Assembly: GCA_014773175.1 (NCBI GenBank) | Contig: VXCM01001469.1 | Coordinates: forward strand, 124,001-188,000 | From: Lucifuga dentata | Taxonomy: Eukaryota > Chordata > Actinopteri > Ophidiiformes > Bythitidae | Direction: 5' to 3' | Length of the DNA stretch: 64,000 nt | Part shown: in pieces, positions 45,535 through 57,411 of the stretch | Position numbering within the stretch: the first letter of the stretch is position 1 | How the letters are laid out: every line of letters starts with the position of its first letter | Notes under the pieces: model-generated | The model's database searches: none | Told to the model about the DNA's origin: nothing | The model's input: only the letters and a program-made list of their open reading frames with translations | Program-made: the position numbers and the translations under genes

Positions 45535-46098
45535 TGTTCAGACGGTATAGTATTGTATTTCTAACTGATTAATTTTATTTCTACAGCTAAATTGTTAACA
45601 TTTTTCGTAAACACACGTGCAAGACGGAACTGGCAAGAACGGAAGAGGGGTGTCTTTTTAAAACAACTTTATTGACAAAAAGTTATAGTACAAGCATCAA
45701 AACAATGTACTGCAGCACAGTGCTAATATAGTTTTTGTCATACATAATATGACTAAAAGGCTAGTTTGAGGAAATGAAGTATAATAAAAGCAAAAATGAA
45801 TGAATACATACCTGATATTAGCTATTAACAAATAACAATTAATACCGTAAACTGCTTTTATATTTAGTTGTTCGCAATCAATTTGCTTTTTTCCTTTAAG
45901 TCTTGTTTTAACAGACAATAAATAAACAAATAAATAAATAAATGGAGTGCATATTTGCACCCGGATGAGAATAGCCACACGGCATAGATTCTGTCAAAAA
46001 AGCAGCGAAGTCTGATTTTACATTACGAGTTAGTTTAACATGATAGCGGCTGATTACGTTGTATTTTTCTTTTTGAGTATAACTAACAACATGGTCAG
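45535..46098. promoter_or_regulatory. riok2 promoter region, possibly bidirectional
   Basis: The segment between the riok2 ATG and a plus-strand ATG-containing candidate exon is only about 560 bases. It includes ACACGTGCAAGACGG (about 45611) and a short GC-richer patch. No TATA box stands out. Divergent transcription is inferred from the opposing candidate exon at 46099. Confidence 0.35.
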
Positions 46099-46187
46099 AT
46101 GGATTTTGTGGGCATTTGCGTCACAGACACAGATGAACTCCTGAGATGTGGAAATGATTTGGCTCTGCTAACCGCTAGTACTCACAG
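46099..46187 (+). other. Possible first exon of a divergent plus-strand gene
   Basis: An ATG at 46099 opens 29 codons beginning MDFVGICVTDTDEL and ends at a reasonable donor, CACAG|GTACCC. In-frame joining to the next recognisable acceptor (46990) soon hits a stop, so this could be a leader exon with an incidental ATG, an exon spliced elsewhere, or chance. No family was recognised. Confidence 0.25.
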
Positions 46188-46299
46188 GTACCCAGATTTT
46201 CCAGGTGTTGTTAACCAGAGGCTATGCTAACAGCTAACTAGACTTCAGAACAGCTAATCTGTATCTGCTATATTACGTTTAATTTACTTAAGAAATGGT

Positions 46300-46919
46300 G
46301 TGACAATGGTGTTTATGAGTCTGAATGGATTCTTAAAGTTAAGAATGTTCCTGATGAATGTGGGCTATCTTATTTATGGTATGACACTGGAAGTCTTAAT
46401 CCTGAATATATAAACTTATGACTGATCTCAGACTAGATTTACAGAGATGGCATGATGAATTATATAGTAACTCTTTGTGTGACACTTGCAGGTTGTTTAA
46501 ACTTGATTTTGGTTTTGAGAGATATCTTACTCTGTTGAGCCCAGTAGAAAGAATTTATATCTAAATATTGGTGTGGGAGTCATAATTTACCTGTTTCAGA
46601 GTGTAGATATGTATGTGAAAATACACTCAAACCATGTACTTTGTGTTTGACTGGTGACCAAGGTAATGAGTTTCACTGTGTGCTTATTTGTTCTGTTTTT
46701 GATGAAGATAGAAGCAAATTTATTAAAAGATACTTTAGAGTTAACCCCACTGTTTATAAATTTAAGAAGTTAATGGGCACAGGAAATGTCAAAGTTTTGT
46801 TTAATCTGGTAAAGTTCATTAAGAAAATATTGTGTAGTTTTTGANTTTTTTTTTTTTTTTTTCGTTCCTTATCCCCCTATGAGGGGTCAACAGGAAAAAT
46901 AAACTAAACTAAACTAATT
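46300..46919 (+). mobile_element. Non-LTR retrotransposon (LINE) 3'-end relic
   Basis: Broken plus-strand frames encode LFKLDFGFERYL, then CTLCLTGDQGNEFHCVLICS and YFRVNPTVYKFKKLM. The CxxC...EFHxxLxC pattern, followed by a basic tail, is the usual C-terminal end of fish LINE polyproteins. At least two stops interrupt it (about 46426 and 46561). After a T run with an N at 46845, the copy ends in a 3' tail of ACTAA-like repeats (46901-46918). Confidence 0.65.
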
Positions 46920-46989
46920 AACTATACAACACAATCTGTTGTGAGTTTATTAGATGATAAAATTAATAAAGTGTACCTTCCATTTTCAG

Positions 46990-47090
46990 GGTGATTTTGC
47001 TGATATGAGCTGCATTTTGTGGGATGGATGAGAGTTATAGCAACCCAGACATACAGAAAGATTTTGCTGGAGAGCCTGGTCTGTCAGCAG
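46990..47090 (+). other. Uncertain plus-strand exon
   Basis: The segment is bounded by TTTTCAG| and CAG|GTAGTA. Two frames are partly open: one from an ATG at 47024 (MDESYSNPDIQKDFAGEPGL), and one without ATG (VIATQTYRKILLESLVCQQ) that ends in phase 0 and would suit the exon at 49962. The frame cannot be decided by eye. Confidence 0.3.
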
Positions 47091-47104
47091 GTAGTAAAGT
47101 ACAC

Positions 47105-47118
47105 ACACACACACAGAC

Positions 47119-47158
<40 letters not shown>

Positions 47159-47173
47159 NACACACACACAGAC

Positions 47174-47213
<40 letters not shown>
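47105..47213. repeat. (CA)n(GACA)(GA)n tract duplicated around a single N (47159)
   Basis: The same CA-GACAGACA-GA block occurs on both sides of the N, about 54 bases each. It probably belongs to the single-N artefact class. Confidence 0.75.
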
Positions 47214-47215
<2 letters not shown>

Positions 47216-49961
47216 CACAATTCTAGGTTGTGTTGACTCAGTGGAATTCCTCTACTAGTTTATTTAACATTTGGCAGTTCAGCAAGTGCCTCTGTCCAAG
47301 AGAAACCAAGCATGCAGACTGTGTGTATTTGTGTGTGTGTGTGTGTTTGTGTGTGTGCACGCACATAGATTTGTGTGCACAAATAAAGCAGAGGTGTGCT
47401 ATTGTCCTCTGTCTGACATTATTGTGTGTAGACCTTTGAGTTGGCTCTCTAAGTTTGACAATGTTTTATTTTTGAAAACATTATAAATTTATTTCCAGAA
47501 CAAATGTGCAAGGTGCAAGAGTGAGAAAATTTACCGTGTGAGTCATTCAGTGTCTAGATGTTCCACAGGTCTCCAGTGTTTGTTTTCAACAGCCATTCAC
47601 ACTCTCAGCACAGCATAATGGGTGTTTTCTGTGTGTATGACCTGTTAGTGCTCCTGTCTGCCTTCCTGTGTCACTGACGTGTGCAGGTTTGTACAAACAG
47701 CCCCGGCAGGTGTGTGTGTTTAATGGTAAACAGTTAAGTACACCTATACCTTATTGGATATACAAGCAGCACATAAAAAAAACGCCACCAAGACATAATG
47801 TACATTACAGTACATTACAAATGTAGTGTTCATAACAGTGTTCAAAATGTGTCTGAGACAGTCTACACAAAGTTTGAACATCAGAAGCTTTATTAAGGTA
47901 GTATTTATTGCAGGTTACTGATTATTAGATTGCATGAATATTCATGATATATCCACCCCCTGAAATTTAGATAAATTCTACTGAATCATAAAAATCCAGT
48001 TTATTTCAACTAGAAAACAACATGTATTGGTTCATAAATTTCAAAAAAGATCTACGCGATTCTTCATTGAGAAGCTAGATGGCACTGTGACATAGATGGA
48101 TTCACATACTGTAGCTGCAAGTTGGTCTGGTCTCAGAGATAATTGTTGTTTCTGCTTTATCAAGTGTTGAAAGTGTCTCCCTTATGTTCACCTGGTGCTT
48201 TGTTTGGATTGAAGTAGATATTTGGTTATTTGCATTTCTAACAGCTTCAGTCTTTTGATTCTAGCATGGGTGGGAGAGGGCAAAAACACGGTGTATGTAG
48301 TCTAAACGGAGTTGGCCCACCGTATTAATGAACCCTTTGTCTTGTTGTTTCACTATGGTAGTCAGTCCCATGTTGGTGGCAAAACCTCCTGAGAAGGTAT
48401 TTAGCTGGAAGCCTTGTGCTTGGTGGGGAAGCTCTCCAATTGACTGTCTTAGCATGCTGTTGATAAATTTAATGGACTTTTTAGATAAATATAAGACATT
48501 CATAAGTCTACCTCAGTAACCCTATGCTTTTAAAAGTACAAAAATGCATAGGTATAACTGAAGATGTCATTCTAATGATAAAATAATGTTGTTCCGCAGA
48601 TTTATTCATAATGAATTTGATTCGAGAATTACTGTAATAGGTTGTAAATAAAGCTGTTGTTTTGGTTTCTTAGTATATTTGTTCAATCATTTCTTGCTCA
48701 TTCCATGCTGATATGGGTTTTCTGCCAGTGGGAACACATGGTAACACTTTATTTTGACTGGATACATATTAGACTGACTTTGCTTTTGATTAGGTTATCA
48801 TATCACCTCAACTCAATTTCTCTTTGGAATTCTCATAATATACCGGGACTACTTTTATATGATGCATATGTTTTATCTAAGTGGTTTAGACCTGATTTCT
48901 CTTTTGTAGAAATACACTGCAAAGGCTCATGCTTAAATGCCTTAAATCCATAAATCTGTAGAGATATGATAGATTTGACTGATCCTGAGATAAGCTCTCA
49001 GCCTCTGCAGAACAAAAATCCAGAGGCAGAATATGTTGTTAAAGAGCCCTGTGACAGACAGGCGTAATCGTCTGTTTCATTGAGCTGGAGATGGACCAAC
49101 TGTCTATGAGCTGACCTAGGCTGGGAGCACAAAGAGAGCATGGACCTGCCTGAGTGTGGAATTATGTGGAACGTGGCAGAACAGCCATTTCTGCACGCGT
49201 GTGTTCACATAACATACACACAGATAATGTCTTCTTTCCAGATGTGTCTGAAGAACATTTTTTTTCACGCTTCAGCACAAAGCAGCTCTCTTTTCAGATC
49301 CTTTCTGCTATTCCATTTTTTCCTCTCACCTCTTTTTTTTTCTCTTTTCCCACCTTCTCCCCAGTCTGGGCTGTTTTGAGTTTAACACATCTGATCGAAA
49401 CGTGGTCTCCATTAAAACCTCCTGCCAAGGTGTTGCGAAGTAAACCAGATTCACTTCTGCCTTGTTTCTGTGTTCACCCGTGTGTGTTCATTGCTCTTCA
49501 GATATTTGAATTAAGATGACACCATCCACTTTTTGTGTTTAATGAGCCAGATATTCACAATGGATCTGCAGTGAATCAGAAACCTTTGATTATAAATTAA
49601 TGAACCTTTCGTTAGCTCAGGATGAAAGTGAGAGTTGGATAGGTCAACTTGATAAAAGGACTATTTCAGCACTGACAACTGTGAAGTGAAATTATTACTA
49701 TTTGATATTTAGCTGTCATAGGTAGCAACCCTTCTGCCCCTATTATTTCATTGATATGAAGAAAAAAGTTACTTATAGTGTTTTGATAATGCATAGGAGT
49801 GCAAATGTGTTTCAATTATTGTAATGCCCAATTCTATATTTACCTTTGTATGTATTTGGCAAATAAAAAGATAGTCAACTCAACTGAAGTTACAAGCAAG
49901 ATTAATGTGACAGTCATGCATTTAAAGGCCTTATGGGATACATGCCACCATCAACCCACAG

Positions 49962-50385
49962 AGGGTGTCTACTCCACAAGCAGACAAGACTGAGGTAATC
50001 CACATGCACACGCACACACACATGCATGCACCGTTAAATTACTTCTTGTTGTTTTCCAGCCTAAACTTCAGAGTGGGAATGCTAAATTGAAGCTGGAATT
50101 GGAGGAGCTTAGGTAAGTCTCCAACAACAAGCATGGGCTTTGTTCCTAGGGTATCATCGTTCTACCTCTAGCCAGCTGCTGTGTGTTTGGAAACATAAAA
50201 TTTGATTAGATTAAAGCAGAGGAGAGCAGATCCCGTTACTCTGCTGGTTCTGCTGGAAGTCTCCTAAACAATAATCTCCTCTCAGGTGCCGATAAAATCA
50301 GCTAGTAAACGAGGGGCATGAGGAGAAATATGAGGAGAGAAAGCTCAATCTGCTCAAACCCCAGTTGATACAGCTCGAGAGACAG
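49962..50385 (+). CDS. Partial gene for an unidentified coiled-coil protein, with an in-frame stop
   Basis: Three consecutive plus-strand exons share phase: 49962-49994 (RVSTPQADKTE), 50060-50112 (PKLQSGNAKLKLELEELR) and 50286-50385 (after an interruption, NQLVNEGHEEKYEERKLN and LLKPQLIQLERQ). Donors are GAG|GTAATC, TTAG|GTAAGT and ACAG|GTACAC; acceptors are CCCACAG, TTTTCCAG and CTCTCAG. The composition is Glu/Lys/Leu/Gln-rich with heptad-like leucines, typical of a coiled coil. TAA at 50293-50295 breaks the frame at the fourth codon of the third exon. No alternative acceptor in this exon avoids a stop. It may be a pseudogene, a base-call error or a model error. 5' and 3' neighbours in the transcript are not identified, and I do not recognise the family. 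Confidence 0.5.

Positions 50386-50423
<38 letters not shown>
50386..50423. repeat. (AC)n microsatellite fused to a splice donor
   Basis: The donor GTAC of the coiled-coil exon runs straight into about 18 AC units. Confidence 0.9.
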
Positions 50424-50426
<3 letters not shown>

Positions 50427-51269
50427 CAGATAATAAGTGGATTTTACAGTTTCCAAAGGGAGATGAAGTCAACACGTATTTTTTCACATAAACTGTGTAT
50501 GCAGGATCCGCAGCTTTGCACCGTTGAAATGAATACTATTAACAATTCACATGATCAAATATACAGGTTCTGAGTAATATATACACAAATTTTGTAGCTA
50601 ATATGAAGAGACACCTGTCAGATTATACAAGGATTCACTAGGTTTTAACTATGATTTATTCAGTGTTTATCATGCCCCTACATGCTTCTAAGTAGGTATG
50701 TGGGCATTTTTTATACATGTGTGTAAGTACAGAAAATAACATTGACTGTTTGTTGTTGGTCTATAGAGGGATTTAGTTCCTCGCAGACTGAGCTCGGCAG
50801 GTGGACTGAAATATGTTCCCTGTCAGTCAGGCTCTGCACAGGATTAACAAAGTAGTGGGAGATTAACAAGTTACCATTTGCATAATGATAAAGACTAACT
50901 GGTGGTGTGATATGTAAGCAGAGCCTACATCAGTGCCAGCGTAATTTTCCTTGGTTCCTGTTGTAATGCAATTCAAAGGTTAGAATGTGTCCTATATGGT
51001 GCATGTTTTACTGAAACATTTGCTGGTTTTAGCTGATGTATATATCGGAATATAAGATAGGCGGCTTGACTTCTCTTTTATCTTTACCTTTGTATAATTT
51101 ATATAATTGCTTAGTCTTAAAAAGAAAGGAGTTAGTGCATGTTTAATATTTTTGACCTTGAAAGCGAGGATATTGTTTGTAAATTCAGGTGCTGATTAGA
51201 TTTATATTTTACATAAATTTAGTTTAGGTATGTAGTGAAATGTAGGGTCAGAAGTTGGGAATGGAGGTA

Positions 51270-51345
51270 GTTAATAAAATGTCCTCACAAAAATACCAAG
51301 ATAAATGTGTGTGTTGAAACGTGTGTGGCCGTGTCTGCGCGTGTG
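51270..51345 (-). repeat. Inverted fragment of the TGTCCTCA dispersed repeat (copy 3)
   Basis: AAAATGTCCTCACAAAAATACCAAGA followed by a GTGTGTG-rich tail matches, in inverted layout, the modules at 7388-7600 and 13150-13430. Confidence 0.4.
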
Positions 51346-51409
51346 TAAGTATGAGTGATGTAACATAGGTCCTAGCCAGATAATAACATGCCACAGTGAT
51401 AGAGAGCGC

Positions 51410-51444
51410 TGCTAACTAACAGTGTTTCTCTCTATCATACACAA

Positions 51445-51475
<31 letters not shown>

Positions 51476-51511
51476 NTGCTAACTAACAGTGTTTCTCTCT
51501 ATCATACACAA

Positions 51512-51542
<31 letters not shown>
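51410..51542. repeat. 66-base direct duplication around a single N (51476)
   Basis: Bases 51410-51475 and 51477-51542 match (TGCTAACTAACAGTGTTTCT then CTATCATACACAAACA and a CA run). Same single-N signature as elsewhere. Confidence 0.85.
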
Positions 51543-51544
<2 letters not shown>

Positions 51545-53522
51545 AACCGTTGCTTGTCAGACCCTTGTAATGGGATCACTGAGGGACTATACCCGCATCA
51601 GTCACAGTGCAGGTGCTAGTAGTTACACACGAAAGTGCAGATACACACATATACACACACACAAACACACAAGCAGGCATTTATAAAGGGCGAATGCACA
51701 TGGTTGTGTATCACTGAAGGAGGACAGCTTCTTTTTATCTTAGAGGCCATCGTTGTTCAGGCCATCACAGCCGGCCACATCTCGTCTGTGGTCGGGCATT
51801 TGTGTATGTGTGTGATCGTGCTCACGTTTGAGTATGTAGCTTAATAGCATTAACTCCGGCAAGCGTGAAATGAGATAGTCTTCCTCTATCTGTCTTTAAG
51901 AGGAGGGCTGAGAGGGCTGAAATGAACTGACTGATCATGCTGGCTTCCAGATGAACCTGTAACAGAAGCTGTGCTGCTCTTGTGGGCTCAGACATTACAT
52001 CAAACAGTAAAACACAAAAAAAATCACTACACACCTGCTACACGACAGATTTCTTTTGTGTCACTTTGTCACTCTAGTTATGGCTTGTTTGTGATTTGCT
52101 TCCACGCGCTCTTAATGTTACCGCACGCTTTGATTAACATATTTCCTACTACTAACTGCTCATTTCAAAAGTAATGATTGTTAGCTGTATGCAAATGCAT
52201 GTCAACACATTTATTATCCTTAACTGCTGGTTATTACAGGTAGTACAACTCTGTACATACTAAACTTAAGATTTCAAAGTAGGAAATGCAAACATAAGTT
52301 TGTTAGATTCTAATATATTCAAAGAAATGCAGAGACAGTCTTTTGGATCTCCTTACAGCATCCAAGGGAGCAATCAATGAGATTTCTGCTTAAAACCCTG
52401 AACATGTTGTTTAAGTCTTGCCTGTAGGTCAGCGGTCACGATAACTATGATAAGTTCCAGAGATAGCAGATATCAGGGCTGTCATATCAAATCCAAAAAC
52501 AAAACAAAACAAAAAAAAAAAAAACNAAAAAAAAAAAAAAACAGCTGCTGTCCTGCCTAGTCTAAATCTCACCAGTTCTGTCCCAATCTTTCCTCTGGCT
52601 TTGCATAAACTCTGGTCCAGGGAGGAATAAAATAACAAACCCACTTTACACACAAAAGCATCAAGACCGTGCATCACTGTAATTACACCGCAAGGGATGT
52701 TGGGTAATTTGGTTAAAGATGTCAGGAACGTAAATCACTTCCAATCATTCCTGCTCTCTCATTGGTCAATCCCTCCACCTTCAGTGAGACAACATTGGTC
52801 ACAAGTCTGTCTGAGTCTCTGCAAGTCTTATATTGCTCAGTTGTTGCACTAGGACACATCAGGTATGGGATATTAGAAAAGTCAATATAATTAAACCATT
52901 TAGTGTGAAAAGAGAATAGTATAACAGGCACGCACTATGCACAGACAAGAACGAGCATGATGCTCTTACGCAATCTTGTGCTGTTTTTGTGCATCGGCCA
53001 ACTCGTTTTCTGCAACCAGTTTAGACAATCATAACATTCTCTCTGCAGTTACATGTTGTCTGCAGAGCAACAAACGCTCTACATGAAAAAGACCCTGACT
53101 ACGTGTAATTACTAAAATAATTCTCATTTTGCAAAGCAGTTAATAATGATGATACACCTATGCATCTATTGCATCAAATATTGAAATGAACTGTAAACAC
53201 TGCTAGACAGCTTAGAAAACGCAGACGGTAGAAAAGGTTAAAATGAAGAACCCCATAACTGTAACATTGATAGGGCAGATATTTTTGTTTCCTCTTTGTA
53301 AGGAAATAGCAGAAGGCTTGACACCTTCACACGCGTGCACACCACAGACACACACACACACACACACATACACACACTTTAGATGTTCAGGGCTTTGATT
53401 TTCTTCAGTGTGCACTGCACAGCAGACAGCTAGGGATCTTCAAACAATACCTGGATATCACTCTGACATCCTTACTGCATATCTAGTGCTAATGATTACT
53501 TGTTAAGCATCTCACACACACA

Positions 53523-53561
<39 letters not shown>

Positions 53562-54040
53562 GTCTAACCTACACATAATTATTCTGTGAACGCTGCACAT
53601 TTCACAGCCTGTTCCGTTTGCTCTCTCTCCCCTCAGGCAAAAACCTTCATCACACCACCTAGCATTGATTGGGATGATACACAGCATTAATAAATGAAAT
53701 GAATTCACATGGCCGACAGAGAAAAGAGACACAGAGCTAGAAATATTGGAGATGCATGACATTCCCGAGTCTATCGAGAATGATGAGTGTGTCAAACTGT
53801 GGCGGTGAGTGTTTGCTTTCGTGGATGGGGGCAACAGAGGTGATGGACAGTGAAAGGAGCATACAAATGAACAGCCACCCACAAGGAAAATCACCCCACC
53901 TTGGATGTTTACTGCACAGGGACCACTCTGTGTGAGACTGTGGTTGTCAGTAAATATTTCTGGTATGTGTGTGGTGGTGCTGTACACTTCCATGATGGGG
54001 TGCTATGAGGAGTGCTAGAAATGCAGCAAAAGATGAGATG

Positions 54041-54042
<2 letters not shown>

Positions 54043-54100
<58 letters not shown>
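54043..54100. repeat. (GT)n microsatellite
   Basis: Uninterrupted run of about 29 GT units. Confidence 0.95.
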
Positions 54101-54105
<5 letters not shown>

Positions 54106-54260
54106 CACACATGCGTGTGTGTCCTGTCCAGGTGGATGTATTCTAGGTCAGGCTGTTTGTCACCACTAAGACCAGATCGATGTGGCTCTAATCTAAGGCA
54201 GTATGATGTGATTGATTACCTCATAAGGCCCTGCACACAGACCTCCGCTGTGTGTGATGA

Positions 54261-54291
<31 letters not shown>

Positions 54292-54813
54292 TTGGTTAGT
54301 TCAACAAAGCAAAAGAATTGACTGTGATGAAATGAAATAAGAACAGATTGGTTTTGCTGGGCACAAGACTGGACAGTCTGTCCAAGAGGGTCAAAAAGGA
54401 TGACGGGAGCAGAAAATTTTCATTGATACCATCTTTCATGTGTGAAATATCAATGTGTGTGTGTGTTTTTTTCTGAAATTGGTTTTTCGTAGCCATATTG
54501 CTTGTGCTATTTTTGTGTGTGTGTTGGCCCCCCTGACGTCTGCATGTGTGTTTATGTAAATGTGTGAGGGTACAATGTTGACACGATGTTTTTTTTTCTG
54601 TGTAATATTGAATGACGAGAGAACTGTTCCATTTGAGAGACTGCGGGAGTGTGTTAAATGAGCAGAAATGCTTGCCCTCAGAGTATGGTGGGGGTGTTTG
54701 CATAATTTACATATTTGAAACGTTAACGACACCTGTAGGGTATGTCAGACTGAACTGCTCAGTGAGTTTTCTGATTTTCTATGTGTGTGGGGAAGTATGC
54801 GTTTGAGTGTATG

Positions 54814-54821
54814 CCCTCATT

Positions 54822-54863
<42 letters not shown>

Positions 54864-54887
54864 GTGTGCTTGCACATANCCCTCATT

Positions 54888-54929
<42 letters not shown>

Positions 54930-54944
54930 GTGTGCTTGCACATA
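54814..54944. repeat. 65-base direct duplication with CT tract around a single N (54879)
   Basis: Bases 54814-54878 and 54880-54944 match: CCCTCATTTATT, a CT run, then GTATGTGTGCTTGCACATA. Same artefact signature. Confidence 0.85.
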
Positions 54945-56739
54945 TTTGGACTACAGCTTCTCCTCATTAACATGCATGGTGTCAGAAACCTCATTTAAAG
55001 TTTTGTAATGGGCTTTGCTCTGTGTTTGCCTGCTGGGCTGAACTGTCCCGTCTCTTCTCAGAACAAACTCACCTATTGTATGAAAATGGACCGTGCTCCT
55101 GTTCTGAGTATTTCTCTTTTCAGAGGATTGTAACATTCATATTTTCTCAAATTGAAGGACATGCAAACTGCAAACTTCAAAACTCCAAATTTCTGCCTTA
55201 AAGAGCAATAGGCAATATTCTGATGTAAAATACTCAACCTAAATCATAAAATGAGCCTGCAACAGAAAATTCTGTTCTATTCCCTCTGACTAGGACAGAA
55301 TGATATTTCCCCCTTAAATATTTAATTTGATTCATACTTATTTTGGAGAGTGTTATAGTCATTTAGAGCAAAAAAAAAAAAAAGTGCCCTTTAGGGCCAT
55401 GCAGCCCACCGTTTACTGTATTCAAGTCATGTAATTACAGAGTAAATGTTAAATTTCCCATATTTAACTTTAATTTCACTGATGTGTTAAATTACCTGAT
55501 GCAGCTTTAACAATCATGTTAAAAGAAGATCAGATAATGTTTGGATTTGTGATTGTGTTTAGGTGAATAATGTGCCTTTTTCCTGCTTGGTCTACAGTTA
55601 TTTACATACTTGGATCTGCACTCAGATGGACTTTATTAGCCTCCAGTATGTGAATCCAGTTATAAATTTTGTCTGCTGTGGATTTCTCACCATTCCTCAG
55701 TAGCCAACCTTAAATAAAATGCTCTCAGTTGAGTTTACATGTTTGATGCCCTTTTCCTCATAGACCAGTCTAGATTCTTGTCTGAGATGGTTATTTAAAT
55801 ATCTGCTGGACCTCAAATACAGTTTCACAAAATTTATTTAACGCAGCCCAGGTCCAGCTTTGGCACCTCAGGTGTTCTATGAGGACAAAAATCTGTCTCC
55901 CTGTCTGCTGTCTACTGCTACTTAGTTTGACTCACCAAATGTTCAAACCACTCCCTGTCTGTCCCCCTTCACTCTCTGTCTCTGCGGCTCCCCTCTCCCC
56001 CCTTTGAACCTGCCTCTATGTTGTCGTTTTATCTCTCTCCCAGTTCTCCCCATGCCACTCGTCTCTCTGCCTCCGTTGTGCCATAAAAGCAGGAGGATTA
56101 TCCCTTCATGTTGTTCCCAGCTTTGCCTCTCTGAGTAACTGTGTGTGTAGCTGTGTTTGCACATTTGTGTATGTGCATGAGAAAAAAGAGGAAAGAGAGA
56201 AGACTTGAAAACAACATTACAGAGCAGGTGTCCTTCCATCTGTGCTGATCACACTTTACTTTTTATCTCCCGCTTTCTCTTTTTTTCTTTCGCTGTTGCT
56301 CTATTTATATCACACACACATATAGACACACTTTTGCCAGTCTGACAGTCATTCACACAAAGGCATCTGCTACAGGGCACCATGACATTACCGTCTGAAA
56401 ATGAGAAAGTGACAGAGTAAAAGAGATGAAAAAGGGGCTGAAGGGAGGGACAGACTGAAGTGATATGCACTAAAAAATATGGCACAAAAGTGGGAACGAG
56501 AATAAAAAAATTGAAGATTATGCTTTGGATAGTAACATAACTAGTGTTTACAGTCGGTTAGACAAAGTTTTTTATAGGCAAAATAGAAAAAAGTATCTGA
56601 ATAAAGGAATATAATAGAGTTTAATAGTGAGAAAACATGTGAGACTAGTAGCATAGACGTGGCGTCGGTAATGTCACCAGTGCTGATAAATATGCATTTT
56701 TGTAAATAATGTTTGATATGTATGGTGATGTGTTGTGTG

Positions 56740-56755
56740 TGTGTGTGTGTGTGTG

Positions 56756-56800
<45 letters not shown>
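56740..56800. repeat. (GT)n microsatellite
   Basis: Two GT runs separated by TT, about 60 bases in total. Confidence 0.95.
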
Positions 56801-57411
56801 TCAGGAGAGCCAGAGAAGTAGAGATGCTAGCTCAGGCTCACCATTAAAACATATCTGAAGGCTGGTAGAGGCCAGTGAAGCAGCTGAGGCTCTCCCTGGG
56901 GAGATAGGCTGTCTGAATGTTTATGTGGATGTATGGATGAATGAATAGTAGTTAACTGTCCAGATGGATAGTCAACTAATAGATTATATTAAGCCTAAAA
57001 AGATAGGCATGTGATGGATTCCTACTGTCAAAAAATGTATATCTTTCCCACCCAAGAATGGTATATTTTCAGATTTTCAGTACTGAATGTTTTCCATCGC
57101 TACCTGCTCTACCTATATCTGATTGGCTACATCAGGTGTGTTTAGGCAATCAGATCTAGGAGGCTCCAATTCTTGATGACCTGATTTAGCTACTCTCTTC
57201 CTGGGCAGAGCAGGGAGAGAGTAGAGGGAGAGCAGTGGAGCAAAACGTTCTTTATGAGGTGGACAGTTCCGCCCTGCTCCACCTGGATTCACTGAGGTGG
57301 GACGGTCTGACATCTGCAACCACAATAACAATCACACTCTTCAAACCAGAAACGATGACAGTCAGACGTGCCCGCTTTCTTGCTCATATGCAAAAGATGC
57401 CATCACTCCTG

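Larger units (their letters stand above)
46188..49961. other. Presumed intron/intergenic sequence right of riok2
   Basis: Apart from the LINE relic, the uncertain exon and the microsatellite, nothing is recognised. A minus-strand open reading at 48261-48503 and a GT-rich stretch at 47330-47360 have no clear meaning. Confidence 0.4.
50424..57411. other. Gene-poor region with dense microsatellites
   Basis: No exon can be supported with confidence. Simple repeats are CA at 53348-53370 and 53519-53560, GT at 54043-54100, CT at 54826-54924 (duplicated around N 54879), GT at 56740-56800, and A runs around N 52526. If the coiled-coil gene continues to the right, this is intron. Confidence 0.5.

Noticed and set aside
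48261..48503. Minus-strand reading with GFQLNTFSGGFATNMGLTT
   Set aside because: The peptide looks fairly protein-like but I recognise no family and see no flanking splice sites or repeats, so it was not called.
53620..53700. Strong acceptor-like CTCTCTCCCCTCAG followed by a short open frame
   Set aside because: No donor precedes the stop codons and the peptide matches nothing.
56805..56855. Acceptor-like TCTCAG with GAGAGCCAGAGAAGTAG in phase with the coiled-coil exon
   Set aside because: The frame stops after about 17 codons with no donor before it, and the upstream tract is GT repeat rather than pyrimidine.
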